Below, piece after piece: positions 23,627-32,836 of a stretch of 64,000 nt of DNA. Both the position numbers and the translations under genes were made by a program. This stretch comes from Bacteroides intestinalis DSM 17393 (GTDB lineage Bacteria > Bacteroidota > Bacteroidia > Bacteroidales > Bacteroidaceae): positions 186,001 through 250,000 of the forward strand of contig NZ_ABJL02000001.1 in NCBI RefSeq assembly GCF_000172175.1. Direction: 5' to 3'. The first letter of the stretch is position 1, and the number at the start of each line of letters is the position of its first letter. The notes under the pieces are model-generated. The model searched no databases, was not told the origin of the DNA, and saw only the letters and a program-made list of their open reading frames with translations.

Positions 23627-25180
23627 ATGAAAACACTATTATCAACCTATTTGCATGAGTTACATATTCCTTTTACCAGAAGCTATGCCGATAAGCTTTT
23701 TGCAGAACATCCGTATCGTTATAACTTGTATGGTTTGTCAGATATGCTATCTGTATATAAGATAGAGAATGCCGGAATACAGGTGGAGGATAAGGATTTA
23801 AGAGAATTAGCTTCTCCTTTTGTGGCGCATGTCAGTAATGATTTTGTGGTAGTAAGGCAAATGTCTGATCAGGCTGTCGATTATGTTTGGCGTGAGAAAG
23901 AGATATCTGTGCCTGTAGATGAATTTAAAAAGCTATGGTCGGGTATCGCACTTGTTGCTGAACCGGGAGAATCTTCAAGAGAACCGGAATATGAGAAGCA
24001 CCGGGAGACTGCACTTGTTAATTCTGTTCAGAAAATAGGAATAATTATGATTTTGGTTGTTTTATTGGTCTTGGGGAGTTGGGAGCATCATTTATTCTCT
24101 TCTGTAACAGGTGGTTTCTTATTGTTTATTAATCTGGCAGGTGTTGGTGTGAGTTTTCTGTTGTTATTGAAACAAGGCAAAGTACAGAGTGAGTATACAG
24201 ATAAGATTTGTTCACTGTTTAAACAAGGTGATTGTAACAGTGTGTTAGAATCTGATGCAGCAAAATTAGGAGGGATGTTTAGTTGGAGTGAAATAGGGCT
24301 CGGCTATTTTATTTCGAGTCTTACTTTGGTGGTATTTTACCCTCAATGGATGCCCTATTTAATGCTTGTCAACTTATTATCTTTGCCTTATACAGGTTGG
24401 AGTGTCTGGTATCAGTATAAGGTTGCTAAACAATGGTGTCCGTTGTGCTTGTCTGTGTTGCTGCTTTTGTGGATGACGGCTGTTGTGAATGTATTCGGGC
24501 AATGGAGATTACCGACTTTTGAGATGCAAGATATGTTGTCTGTGGCAATACTTTATTTACTACCTTTCTTGGCTTTACATCTGTTATCAGAACGTTGGTT
24601 CCGTTCGGAACAGTTGGAGAATGTGAAGTATGAATTGAATAATCTGAAAGCGTCAGAAAGTGTTTTTCTTTCTCAATTGGAGTTACAACCTCATTATAAA
24701 GTAAATCTGGCTACTTCTCAAATCGTTTGGGGATGCCCGCAAGCAAAGTTGCGTATTACGGTCTTGACTAATCCTCATTGTAATCCATGTGCGCAGATGC
24801 ATAAGCGTATTGGTGCATTGTTGAGGGAAATGGGAGATAAGGTTTGTGTTCAGTATATCTTTTCTTCCTTTAATAAGGAACTCGAAAAGAGTGCCCGATT
24901 TCTTCTTGCCGTTTATCAACAAGAGAATTATGAGAGAGCTGAAGCAATTTATAATGATTGGTTTGCTGGAAAGAAATATCTGGGAGAGACTTATATGCTA
25001 ACGTTTGATTATGACTTAGAGTCTATGGAGGTTAATCGTGAGTTGAATAAACATAAAGAGTGGCAACTTGAAAACAGATTGACAGCAACTCCTACTGTTT
25101 TGATAAATGGTTATCAATTACCGGATAGTTATAAAATTGAAGATATGAGACATTTTGGAGATTTAAATATCAATCAATGA
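23627..25180 (+). CDS. C39-like/VKOR/thioredoxin fusion, disulfide oxidase
   Basis: A 517-residue membrane protein with three parts. Residues about 1-115 resemble a C39 peptidase fold (LYGLSDMLSVYKIENAG, FVAHVSNDFVVVRQ, DEFKKLWSGIALVAEP) but lack the catalytic Cys, and the catalytic His position of HFVV is Asp. Residues about 133-320 are a VKOR domain with all four redox cysteines: loop pair Cys195/Cys203 and the WCPLC pair Cys271/Cys274. Residues about 360-517 are a DsbA/G-like thioredoxin domain with CNPC (385-388) and a cis-Pro loop (ATPTVLING). It should pass electrons from substrate thiols to quinone and so oxidise the four-cysteine peptides, with the dead C39 domain perhaps holding the leader. 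It overlaps the transporter gene by 4 bases. Confidence 0.88.
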   Translation: MKTLLSTYLHELHIPFTRSYADKLFAEHPYRYNLYGLSDMLSVYKIENAGIQVEDKDLRELASPFVAHVSNDFVVVRQMSDQAVDYVWREKEISVPVDEFKKLWSGIALVAEPGESSREPEYEKHRETALVNSVQKIGIIMILVVLLVLGSWEHHLFSSVTGGFLLFINLAGVGVSFLLLLKQGKVQSEYTDKICSLFKQGDCNSVLESDAAKLGGMFSWSEIGLGYFISSLTLVVFYPQWMPYLMLVNLLSLPYTGWSVWYQYKVAKQWCPLCLSVLLLLWMTAVVNVFGQWRLPTFEMQDMLSVAILYLLPFLALHLLSERWFRSEQLENVKYELNNLKASESVFLSQLELQPHYKVNLATSQIVWGCPQAKLRITVLTNPHCNPCAQMHKRIGALLREMGDKVCVQYIFSSFNKELEKSARFLLAVYQQENYERAEAIYNDWFAGKKYLGETYMLTFDYDLESMEVNRELNKHKEWQLENRLTATPTVLINGYQLPDSYKIEDMRHFGDLNINQ

Positions 25181-27381
25181 AACACTCGTTTCCATATTAT
25201 CATCAGGCGGATGCAATGGATTGTGGCCCTACCTGTTTGCGGATGATTGCTAAATACTATGGTAAAAGCTATTCATTACAGACATTGCGTGCACGTTCAT
25301 TTATATCCCGTGAGGGAGTATCATTATTGGGGATTAGTGATGCGGGAGAGGCTGTCGGTTTTCGGACGGCGGGAGTTTATGTATCATTTGAGCAATTTAT
25401 TACGGATGTACCGTTACCTTGCATCTTACATTGGAACCAAAATCATTTTGTAGTTTGCTATGGCATTAAAAAAAGAAAAGGGGAATATTGGTTTCAGATT
25501 GCTGACCCCGGAAAACAGATAGTGACTTATAATGAACAGGAATTTAAGAAGTGCTGGCTGTCGACAAGAACAGAGGGAGAAGATGTCGGTACAGCATTGG
25601 TATTGGAACCCGGACCGGACTTTTATCATCGTGAGGATGAACCGGAAATTAGAGAAAGAGGATTATTTTTCTTTCTGAGATATCTCACTCCTTATAAAAA
25701 ACAATTGATACAGTTGATACTGGGGATGCTAACAGTCAGCTTGTTGCAATTGATCCTCCCTTTTCTGACGCAATCATTGGTGGACGTAGGTATCCGTGAT
25801 AGTAATTTGAATTTTATCATTCTGGTACTGATAGCACAAATCATAATATCTGTATCGCAACTTTCGGTAGAGTTTATTCGCAGTTGGATACTATTACATG
25901 TTAACACACGTATTACTATCTCTTTAATATCTGATTTTCTGGCTAAGTTAATGAAATTGCCATTGCACTTCTTTGACTCAAAAATGGTAGGTGACATTAT
26001 GCAACGTATCGGTGATCATGAGCGTATTAAAACGTTCCTGACAGGGTCATCTATTACCACACTCTTTTCCTTTGTCAATTTCTTTATTTTTGGCTTTGTT
26101 CTTGCTTATTATAATCTCACAGTGTTAGGTATCTTCTTATTGGGTAACACTTTGTATGTGTGTTGGATACTCGTTTTTATGAAGTATCGGCGGGAATTGG
26201 ATATACGCCGTTTTGCACAAGCGGCAGGCGAACAAAGCAACCTGATACAAATTGTAACTGCTATGCAGGAAATCAAACTAAACAACTGTGAGACTCAGAA
26301 ACGCTGGCAGTGGGAACGTATACAGGTGAAACTGTTCAAAATTAGTATAAAAGGTTTGGCACTGGGACAGATTCAGCAAGTGGGTTCCATATTCTTTAAT
26401 CAAACTACCAATATTGTGATTTCCTTTATTGCGGCAAAAGCCGTAATAGATGGACAAATGACGTTGGGTATGATGATGTCTCTGACCTATATTATCGGTC
26501 AGTTGAGTTCTCCGGTATCTTCTTTTATTGGTTTTGCACAGCAATTTCAGGATGCCAAAATTAGTTTGGAGCGTCTGAACGAGATACATGGACGGAAAGA
26601 CGAAGAACAGGATATTTCGTCAAAACTTACAGTGTTGCCGGAAAAAGGGGATATACGGATAGAGAATGTTTCATTCAGTTATGACGGTGCAAACAGGGAT
26701 TATGTATTGGATGATGTTTCTTTACACATTCCTCAGCATAAAGTGACCGCAATTGTAGGGGCGAGCGGTAGTGGTAAAACTACTTTGATAAAATTGATGC
26801 TTGGTTTTTATACTCCCAATAAAGGAGCGATCAAGATACAGGATACTCCGTTAGAGAACATTAATCCACATTTATGGCGTGCCCGAACCGGATCTGTGAT
26901 GCAGGATGGTTTTATATTCTCCGAGACAATTGCACAGAATATTGCGGTAGGTGAGGAGCAAATTGATATTGAACGTTTGAGACATGCGGTGACCATTGCC
27001 AATATCCGTTTTATAGATTCCTTACCGTTGGGATACAATACTAAAATCGGTATGGAAGGAAATGGCATCAGCCAAGGGCAGAGACAGCGTATTTTGATAG
27101 CCCGTGCGGTGTATAAGAATCCGGATTACTTGTTTTTTGATGAAGCCACCAATGCACTGGATGCGAATAATGAGCGCGAGATAATGGAGCATTTGCATGA
27201 ATTTTATAAAGGGAAAACAGTTGTAGTAGTGGCTCATCGGCTGAGTACGGTGAGGGATGCAGATAATATTATAGTACTGGATAAAGGTAAAATAGCCGAA
27301 GAGGGAACCCACAAGGAATTGGTAGAACGGAAGGGGTTATATTACCGGTTGGTAAAGAATCAATTGGAGTTGGGTAATTAG
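25177..27381 (+). CDS. C39 peptidase-containing ABC transporter (PCAT)
   Basis: A 734-residue exporter that cleaves double-glycine leaders and pumps the core peptide. The N-terminal C39 peptidase has its triad: Cys16 (DCGPTC), His90 (NHFVV) and Asp110 (ADPGK). A six-helix ABC membrane domain follows (about 165-450), then the nucleotide-binding domain with Walker A GASGSGKTT (about 527-535), signature ISQGQRQR (Gly-Gly replaced by Gln-Gly), Walker B YLFFDEATNALD and H-loop AHRLST. Its start overlaps the VKOR fusion stop, so they are translationally coupled. The adjacent precursors with matching leaders are its likely substrates. Confidence 0.95.
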   Translation: MKHSFPYYHQADAMDCGPTCLRMIAKYYGKSYSLQTLRARSFISREGVSLLGISDAGEAVGFRTAGVYVSFEQFITDVPLPCILHWNQNHFVVCYGIKKRKGEYWFQIADPGKQIVTYNEQEFKKCWLSTRTEGEDVGTALVLEPGPDFYHREDEPEIRERGLFFFLRYLTPYKKQLIQLILGMLTVSLLQLILPFLTQSLVDVGIRDSNLNFIILVLIAQIIISVSQLSVEFIRSWILLHVNTRITISLISDFLAKLMKLPLHFFDSKMVGDIMQRIGDHERIKTFLTGSSITTLFSFVNFFIFGFVLAYYNLTVLGIFLLGNTLYVCWILVFMKYRRELDIRRFAQAAGEQSNLIQIVTAMQEIKLNNCETQKRWQWERIQVKLFKISIKGLALGQIQQVGSIFFNQTTNIVISFIAAKAVIDGQMTLGMMMSLTYIIGQLSSPVSSFIGFAQQFQDAKISLERLNEIHGRKDEEQDISSKLTVLPEKGDIRIENVSFSYDGANRDYVLDDVSLHIPQHKVTAIVGASGSGKTTLIKLMLGFYTPNKGAIKIQDTPLENINPHLWRARTGSVMQDGFIFSETIAQNIAVGEEQIDIERLRHAVTIANIRFIDSLPLGYNTKIGMEGNGISQGQRQRILIARAVYKNPDYLFFDEATNALDANNEREIMEHLHEFYKGKTVVVVAHRLSTVRDADNIIVLDKGKIAEEGTHKELVERKGLYYRLVKNQLELGN

Positions 27382-27400
27382 AAATTGGTAATTTAAGACA

Positions 27401-28711
27401 GTGGAAGAGGAAAAGAAATATAAAGAGATAGAGCTGCGTAGCGAGGAAGTGCAGGAAGTGATGAATCACATTTCCCCTTGGGTGGTGAGATGGGGGATAA
27501 CTGTGCTGTTCATTATTCTGTTGGCTTTGCTGGCAGGGTGCTGGATTTTTAAATATCCGGATGTCTTGCAGGCGGAAGTGACACTGACTACTGAGGAACC
27601 TCCCGCTTTTATATTGGCGCGTTCTATGGGTAAAATAGATACTTTATATGTACACAATGGCGATACGGTGAAGGCAGGCGAACATTTGGGAGTCATTCAG
27701 AATGCTTCGGTTACGGAAGATGTACTATGGCTGACGGACCGTATGAAAGACTGGGAAATAGCAGGTTATGAACCGGTGAAAGGGGCCGAGTATTTTATAG
27801 GTAAGCGTTTGCAATTAGGAGAATTGCAGTCTGAATATGCTTCATTTATGATTGCTCTTTCAGATTACGTTCGCTTTATCGAGCAAGATTATTATGCAAA
27901 GAAGATGGATGCGGGAAAGATACAACTGGCCGGGCAGCGTTCTTATCTTAACTTGGTGGAGCGTGAACATACACTGACCGAAAAAGAAATGGAACTGGCG
28001 CAGAGTATGTACGACCGGGATTCCATTTTGTATGCGAGGAATGCAATGATTGTGGCAGAATTTGAAGAGTCGGGCAGCCGTTATTTGCAGAGTTTACGTA
28101 CCAGAGAAACTTCCGGCATGAGTTTGTTGCAGGCTGAAATGCAATTAAAACAACAGGAGGAAAACTTGCTGGACTTGGGTAAACAGGCTTATGATGAGGA
28201 ACAGAACCGCAGGCTTGAATTGAAAAATGCAATTGAGCAGCTTCAGGCACAGCTGAGTTCGTGGGCACAGAATTATCTGTTTAGTAGTCCTATCTGCAGT
28301 AAGATAACTTTTATGACAGTTTGGAGCCGCAATCAGAATGTACAGTCGGGTGAGACTGTTTTTGTGGTTCAGCCTTCCGAAGATTCGAAAGTGGTTGGTA
28401 AAGCCAAACTCCCTTTACAAGGTTCGGGAAAAGTGCAGGTGGGACAGAAAGTGCATATCCGTATGGATAATTACCCCGATCAGGAATTTGGTTATGTGAG
28501 AGGGAAGGTGGAAAGCATTTCGCCGGCTCCGACGGAAGATGGACTTTATGTAGTGGAAATAGTATTGCCGGAAGGTTTGCATACGAATTATGGTAAAACC
28601 CTTCCGACTTTACGTGAATTGAAAGGCACGGCAGACATTATATTGGCAGACAGAAATGTATTGGAACGTTTATTAGCTCCGTTAAGGAAGATAGTGGAAT
28701 ACGAAAACTAA
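27401..28711 (+). CDS. HlyD-family secretion adaptor
   Basis: A 436-residue periplasmic adaptor of a type I-like secretion system. It has a short cytoplasmic N-terminus, one membrane helix (about 30-50), a lipoyl half (GKIDTLYVHNGDTVKAGEHL, about 75-94), a long coiled-coil hairpin (about 140-285), a second lipoyl half and a beta-barrel. The start is GTG, 19 bases after the transporter stop. It would join the PCAT transporter to an outer-membrane channel; none is encoded in this cluster. Confidence 0.9.
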   Translation: MEEEKKYKEIELRSEEVQEVMNHISPWVVRWGITVLFIILLALLAGCWIFKYPDVLQAEVTLTTEEPPAFILARSMGKIDTLYVHNGDTVKAGEHLGVIQNASVTEDVLWLTDRMKDWEIAGYEPVKGAEYFIGKRLQLGELQSEYASFMIALSDYVRFIEQDYYAKKMDAGKIQLAGQRSYLNLVEREHTLTEKEMELAQSMYDRDSILYARNAMIVAEFEESGSRYLQSLRTRETSGMSLLQAEMQLKQQEENLLDLGKQAYDEEQNRRLELKNAIEQLQAQLSSWAQNYLFSSPICSKITFMTVWSRNQNVQSGETVFVVQPSEDSKVVGKAKLPLQGSGKVQVGQKVHIRMDNYPDQEFGYVRGKVESISPAPTEDGLYVVEIVLPEGLHTNYGKTLPTLRELKGTADIILADRNVLERLLAPLRKIVEYEN

Positions 28712-28737
28712 TTCTCTTCAACAGTATAAGTCCGGCA

Positions 28738-28768
28738 ATAATATGAGGAAAACCTTCCCCCATATTAT
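28738..28768. terminator. Stem-loop between converging hlyD-like and sulfatase genes
   Basis: ATAATATG (28738-28745) pairs with CATATTAT (28761-28768), with further partial G-C pairing inside the loop. It sits in the 74-base gap between two converging genes and may stop transcription from both sides. Confidence 0.5.
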
Positions 28769-28785
28769 ATGCCAGGATTTCTTAT

Positions 28786-30204
28786 CTATTTATAAGCTGT
28801 CTGATATCGAGTTGTACTTTTTAGCTTTTTCCCGGGAACATCGTGCAGTTTTGGGCGGCTTGGACGTATGTCATAGGCGTTCATCCACTTTTCAAGGACA
28901 TCACGAAGTCTTTGTAGTTCCTGATTATATGCATTTTCCATAACCAGATTTCTCATTTCCCCTCTGTCATTCTGCATATCAAACAGTTGTTCACGATGTC
29001 TTCCTTTATCATAAAGCACATATTTATAACGTTCACTGCGTACCACCCAGCCTCTTGTCTTGCTACCGTCAAACCGTGTTTCGGTGATGATGTATTCTTG
29101 ATGCAAGGCTTGTGGGTTACCTTCTTCCACAATTTTCCGGAAAGACTTTCCGGCTGCCCCCTCCGGCATTTTGGCACCTGCCCAGTCGCATACGGAAGCG
29201 AAGAAATCTATACCGTTACTGATAAGCTGAGGTAATACTTTGCCTGCATTCTTTTTGCCGGGTAGGGTTACGATAAGAGGAATATTGATAACTTCTTCAT
29301 ATAAAGCGGATTTCTGGTTCCAATGGTGAGCTCCTATACCATCTCCGTGGTCACTGGAGAAGATCACTACTGTATTCTTCCAAAGATCATTCTTATCAAT
29401 GGCATCAATAATTTTTCCGATCTCCTTATCTACTTTTTCTACCAGACGATAATAGGTATAACGGTACATACGCCAGTCTTCGGGAGTAAAACCGGCAGTT
29501 GGATATACATTATAATTGTTTGCTCTTTCGCTTTCAATGACATCGGCATCGTAAGGATTCTTGGCGAAATTGGCAGGTACTCCCGGGCAGTCCCGTATAT
29601 CAGGCGTATCGATATTTCCATAAGGGAAGTTTTGGCTCCGCGCGTATTCGCAGATATTATGCGGATTGTCATAAGAAGCTACTAGAAAAAACGGCTTTTT
29701 ATGTTTGCGTGAGAGGTATTCGGCGCAGGCTTCCGCCAGTCCGTCGTCACTATGTTTGTATATGTTGTCGAAGCCGTATTCTTTGTCGGGGACATCAAGA
29801 AGAGGGAGATGCCATTTACCGCCATAAGCACAATCATATCCGGCATTCTTTATTAAGGTGCCTAATGTCTGTGCCCTGAGAGAGTCGGGCATCGGTGAGC
29901 CATTGACTGACAGTCCTACTGCATCCGGATAATGCCCTGTAAACATGGCTCCACGTGAAGGACCACTAAGCGGAGCAGTGCAATAAGCATTATTGAACAT
30001 TATGCCAGCCGCTGCCAATCGGTCGAGATTGGGAGTGTGCAGATCCGGATTTCCGGCACAACTCATGGCGCTGGCTGTCTGTTGATCTGTGAATATATAG
30101 ATGATATTGGGACGTTCGGCAGCGGAGGCCGCAGAAGAGCATAGCAAAGAAAAAAATGCCAGATGCTTCATTGGAATTTGTTTTACCATATTATTAACTT
30201 TCAT
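28786..30204 (-). CDS. Serine-type sulfatase of the heparin locus
   Basis: A 472-residue family S1 sulfatase with a signal peptide; the AUG at 30204 is used, but one at 30171 would give a more typical signal. The nucleophile motif is SGPSRGAMFTG with Ser80 in place of Cys, so formylglycine must be made by an anaerobic radical-SAM maturase, not encoded here. Metal ligands appear in NIIYIFTDQQ and SSDHGDGIGAHH. It removes sulfate from a glycosaminoglycan fragment in the periplasm. The position (6-O, 2-O or N) cannot be read from the sequence. It is the last gene of the susC operon. Confidence 0.9.
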   Translation of the reverse strand: MKVNNMVKQIPMKHLAFFSLLCSSAASAAERPNIIYIFTDQQTASAMSCAGNPDLHTPNLDRLAAAGIMFNNAYCTAPLSGPSRGAMFTGHYPDAVGLSVNGSPMPDSLRAQTLGTLIKNAGYDCAYGGKWHLPLLDVPDKEYGFDNIYKHSDDGLAEACAEYLSRKHKKPFFLVASYDNPHNICEYARSQNFPYGNIDTPDIRDCPGVPANFAKNPYDADVIESERANNYNVYPTAGFTPEDWRMYRYTYYRLVEKVDKEIGKIIDAIDKNDLWKNTVVIFSSDHGDGIGAHHWNQKSALYEEVINIPLIVTLPGKKNAGKVLPQLISNGIDFFASVCDWAGAKMPEGAAGKSFRKIVEEGNPQALHQEYIITETRFDGSKTRGWVVRSERYKYVLYDKGRHREQLFDMQNDRGEMRNLVMENAYNQELQRLRDVLEKWMNAYDIRPSRPKLHDVPGKKLKSTTRYQTAYK

Positions 30205-30220
30205 GATTTAATATTCGGTT

Positions 30221-32827
30221 TTATATTTCAGGTTCCGGTAAGGAATCAACCAGTCTTTTCTCTATTCTCTTTCCGTCTACCTGATCGACGATAGTCGTAG
30301 CACCCTTATTCGAATTATAGTTGAAGTCCAGTGAAGCACCGTTCTGCTTATTCTCTATATGCAGGAACGCTTTACCTTCACTATCCAGATTACATTCAAT
30401 AACCCATCCTTCTACTGTGATGTGATTTCCCTGATGATTTATCACGGCATCGGCACGGTTGTTTCCATGTACATCGATTATATTGAGAAAAAACACTTTA
30501 TTGCAAGGAGCTGTCGTTGCCGTGAAATGATAATGATTAGGAAGAGCCTTGCCAAGACGCTTTTTCCAGTCAAGGGCGGCTACAAAGAATGTATCCGTTT
30601 GTGCATAAGTCATCTCCTGTGAAGAATATAAATGGGCTATCGATATTCCATCCGCTTTATTCTTACCCAAGATGCGCAACCCTCCTTCCTCTTTAACCAC
30701 CTCCATAGGCAGTTCCACCGTATGTAGCAGATAGTTCCATTCTACCGGTTCTTTGCCGGCCAGTTCATCGTAAACAACAAACAAACCCGAACGTCCGAGC
30801 TGAACGACATGTCTTCGGAAGAATTCCAGCTTATTTTCATCCCAACCTTTCTCCGGTGTAAATTGAGTGCCGGACAAACGTCCGCGTTCCAGCCACAACG
30901 GAGAAACTACTTTCCCATAGGCGTTGGAGGCATCGCCTACAACGTAAGAGATTTCTTCACCTTCATAGTAGCGGGGAATCCAACCATAGCCTTCTGTCCC
31001 TATCTTTTGACCCATACCGTTTACTAATATGGAGTTATGGGCACGGGTATTCCGGTAGGCATACATACAATGATCATCTGTAAATCCGGTACGATGCCCG
31101 CTGCTATAAAAGATAGCCTTACCCCCAAAGAAGGTGTTGAAAGCGTTTTGATTGGCCAAGGCATGGGATGTGGAACCATAAGGACTGCTTCGGAAAGAAA
31201 GCATGGCATTGTTGGCATGATGCCCTATGTCGGTATTCATCAGGGCAGTACCTGTTTGTTTGAAGACTTTGGATTCCGGTAGTTCCGACAGATGTTTACT
31301 ATAAGCAGGCCTTTCCTTCGGGGTTGTGCAGCGATACCAGGTCAAATCTGCTGGTTTGGCTTCGAAAGCTTTCGACAGGATGTCAGGGTCTTCCTGCATA
31401 ATTTCGTGTACATAAGCAGCTGCCCACGGATTGTTGCATTCGCGTGCCAGGGCATCGGCATATCCTATGCGCCCTCCGTTCGGACTGCGTTGTCCTTCAT
31501 GTGAGTTGCCATGCCCTCCGGATTTGGAGAATGGGGGCTGCTGATAGATAACATATAAGGCATTGTTGTTATACCACGGATCTGCAAAGAAGTTGAAACC
31601 GGATATGCGTGAGAAAAAGACCGGCACTTCTATCAAGGTACGTATGTTTACATGGAAATAGGCATCCCCATTGTGCCAGCCACCATCCTTATGTAGGCCC
31701 GGAAGGCGTGAAATCCATTCATTATAACAATAATCTGTCCATACGGACGCTTCCGGTATTTCACCGACCGTAGCGAATGCCGCCATCGTCAGGATACGGA
31801 AAGTCATCTGCCACACATGGTTGTCTGCAATACGGTTCTCCAGATGGTTCACGTATTCATTATAGAACTTATCTCCAATTTTGCGGATGTTATCCAACAG
31901 CAGTTGCTTTTCTTCCGGTGACAGTAAATTATAAAATCCGTCATACGCGGATGTACTCATCGATAATAGGGTGGACAGGTTAAAGTCGCCTGCAAAGTAT
32001 TTGCTTTTTTGCCAGGAAAGGATTTCACTCAGGCGGTTAATGCCTTCCCGGTAATACTTCTCGTCTTTTGTCAGTAAATAAGCACGGACCAATGCTTCCA
32101 CGTTGGCCTCTTCTCTGTCTACAATCTTACGGCTCTCGCGGATGAGGGCCGATTCACGTTGCACAATGTTGGTCAACGTAACTACATTCGTGGTATCTAT
32201 CTCTTCCTGAAGATGCTTCAACGGACGGGAGATGCATTGGGAAGCCTTGTCCATATAAGTCCGGGCTTCCGGATTATTATTATTTTTCGCTATTATATTT
32301 TCCCAGTCATCTGCATCCAGTAACACACGCGGGTGATGGGAAGGATATCTCGCCAAGACTTTTTCTAAAGTCGGAGGATTGAATTCCGGTGTATCTTTAT
32401 CTATATAGAATTGGTAAACCGGCGACCATTCTTCAGTACCTTCGGGGGTAACGTAAGCATGCTGCCAATACCATTTTCCTTGTGCCAGGCACTGGAAAGG
32501 ATTGAAGAAAGCCCAGGCACGTTCACCGGTAAGGACATCTTTCCGGAAATTCTTGTCTTGGGAGATACGAATCCGGTAAACTACTTTTGGCTTTTCATCT
32601 ACTTGTCCCGGAACTCCATCCAACACCGGACCTAAATGAGGGAATTTGTCCGGCCACATGAAACGCGGCGGATTTACCTTGACGTATGTGCCATCGGCAG
32701 GAGAGGGAGTTGCACGGACTTCATACATCAATGTTTCTTCGGAAACCTTTATCACGGCAGGCTGCTCGGAACTGCCGCATGCCATTAACAGGCAGAGGAC
32801 GGATAAGCCCAATATTATCTTTTTCAT
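30221..32827 (-). CDS. DUF4962/heparinase II-III-like polysaccharide lyase
   Basis: An 868-residue lipoprotein (LSVLCLLMAC, Cys17). An N-terminal beta-rich DUF4962 domain (about 30-150: VRATPSPADG, VNPPRFMWP) leads into an (alpha/alpha) toroid (about 160-500) and a C-terminal heparinase II/III-like beta-sandwich (about 520-830). Candidate catalytic elements are NRIADNHVWQM in the toroid, the HGNSHEGQRSP segment and RNTRAHNSILVNG in the sandwich. It probably cleaves uronic-acid-containing chains by beta-elimination at the cell surface or in the periplasm. The exact CAZy family is not certain. The sulfatase gene follows after 16 bases, the MFS gene precedes by 9. Confidence 0.82.
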   Translation of the reverse strand: MKKIILGLSVLCLLMACGSSEQPAVIKVSEETLMYEVRATPSPADGTYVKVNPPRFMWPDKFPHLGPVLDGVPGQVDEKPKVVYRIRISQDKNFRKDVLTGERAWAFFNPFQCLAQGKWYWQHAYVTPEGTEEWSPVYQFYIDKDTPEFNPPTLEKVLARYPSHHPRVLLDADDWENIIAKNNNNPEARTYMDKASQCISRPLKHLQEEIDTTNVVTLTNIVQRESALIRESRKIVDREEANVEALVRAYLLTKDEKYYREGINRLSEILSWQKSKYFAGDFNLSTLLSMSTSAYDGFYNLLSPEEKQLLLDNIRKIGDKFYNEYVNHLENRIADNHVWQMTFRILTMAAFATVGEIPEASVWTDYCYNEWISRLPGLHKDGGWHNGDAYFHVNIRTLIEVPVFFSRISGFNFFADPWYNNNALYVIYQQPPFSKSGGHGNSHEGQRSPNGGRIGYADALARECNNPWAAAYVHEIMQEDPDILSKAFEAKPADLTWYRCTTPKERPAYSKHLSELPESKVFKQTGTALMNTDIGHHANNAMLSFRSSPYGSTSHALANQNAFNTFFGGKAIFYSSGHRTGFTDDHCMYAYRNTRAHNSILVNGMGQKIGTEGYGWIPRYYEGEEISYVVGDASNAYGKVVSPLWLERGRLSGTQFTPEKGWDENKLEFFRRHVVQLGRSGLFVVYDELAGKEPVEWNYLLHTVELPMEVVKEEGGLRILGKNKADGISIAHLYSSQEMTYAQTDTFFVAALDWKKRLGKALPNHYHFTATTAPCNKVFFLNIIDVHGNNRADAVINHQGNHITVEGWVIECNLDSEGKAFLHIENKQNGASLDFNYNSNKGATTIVDQVDGKRIEKRLVDSLPEPEI

Positions 32828-32836
32828 CTCAGAATC

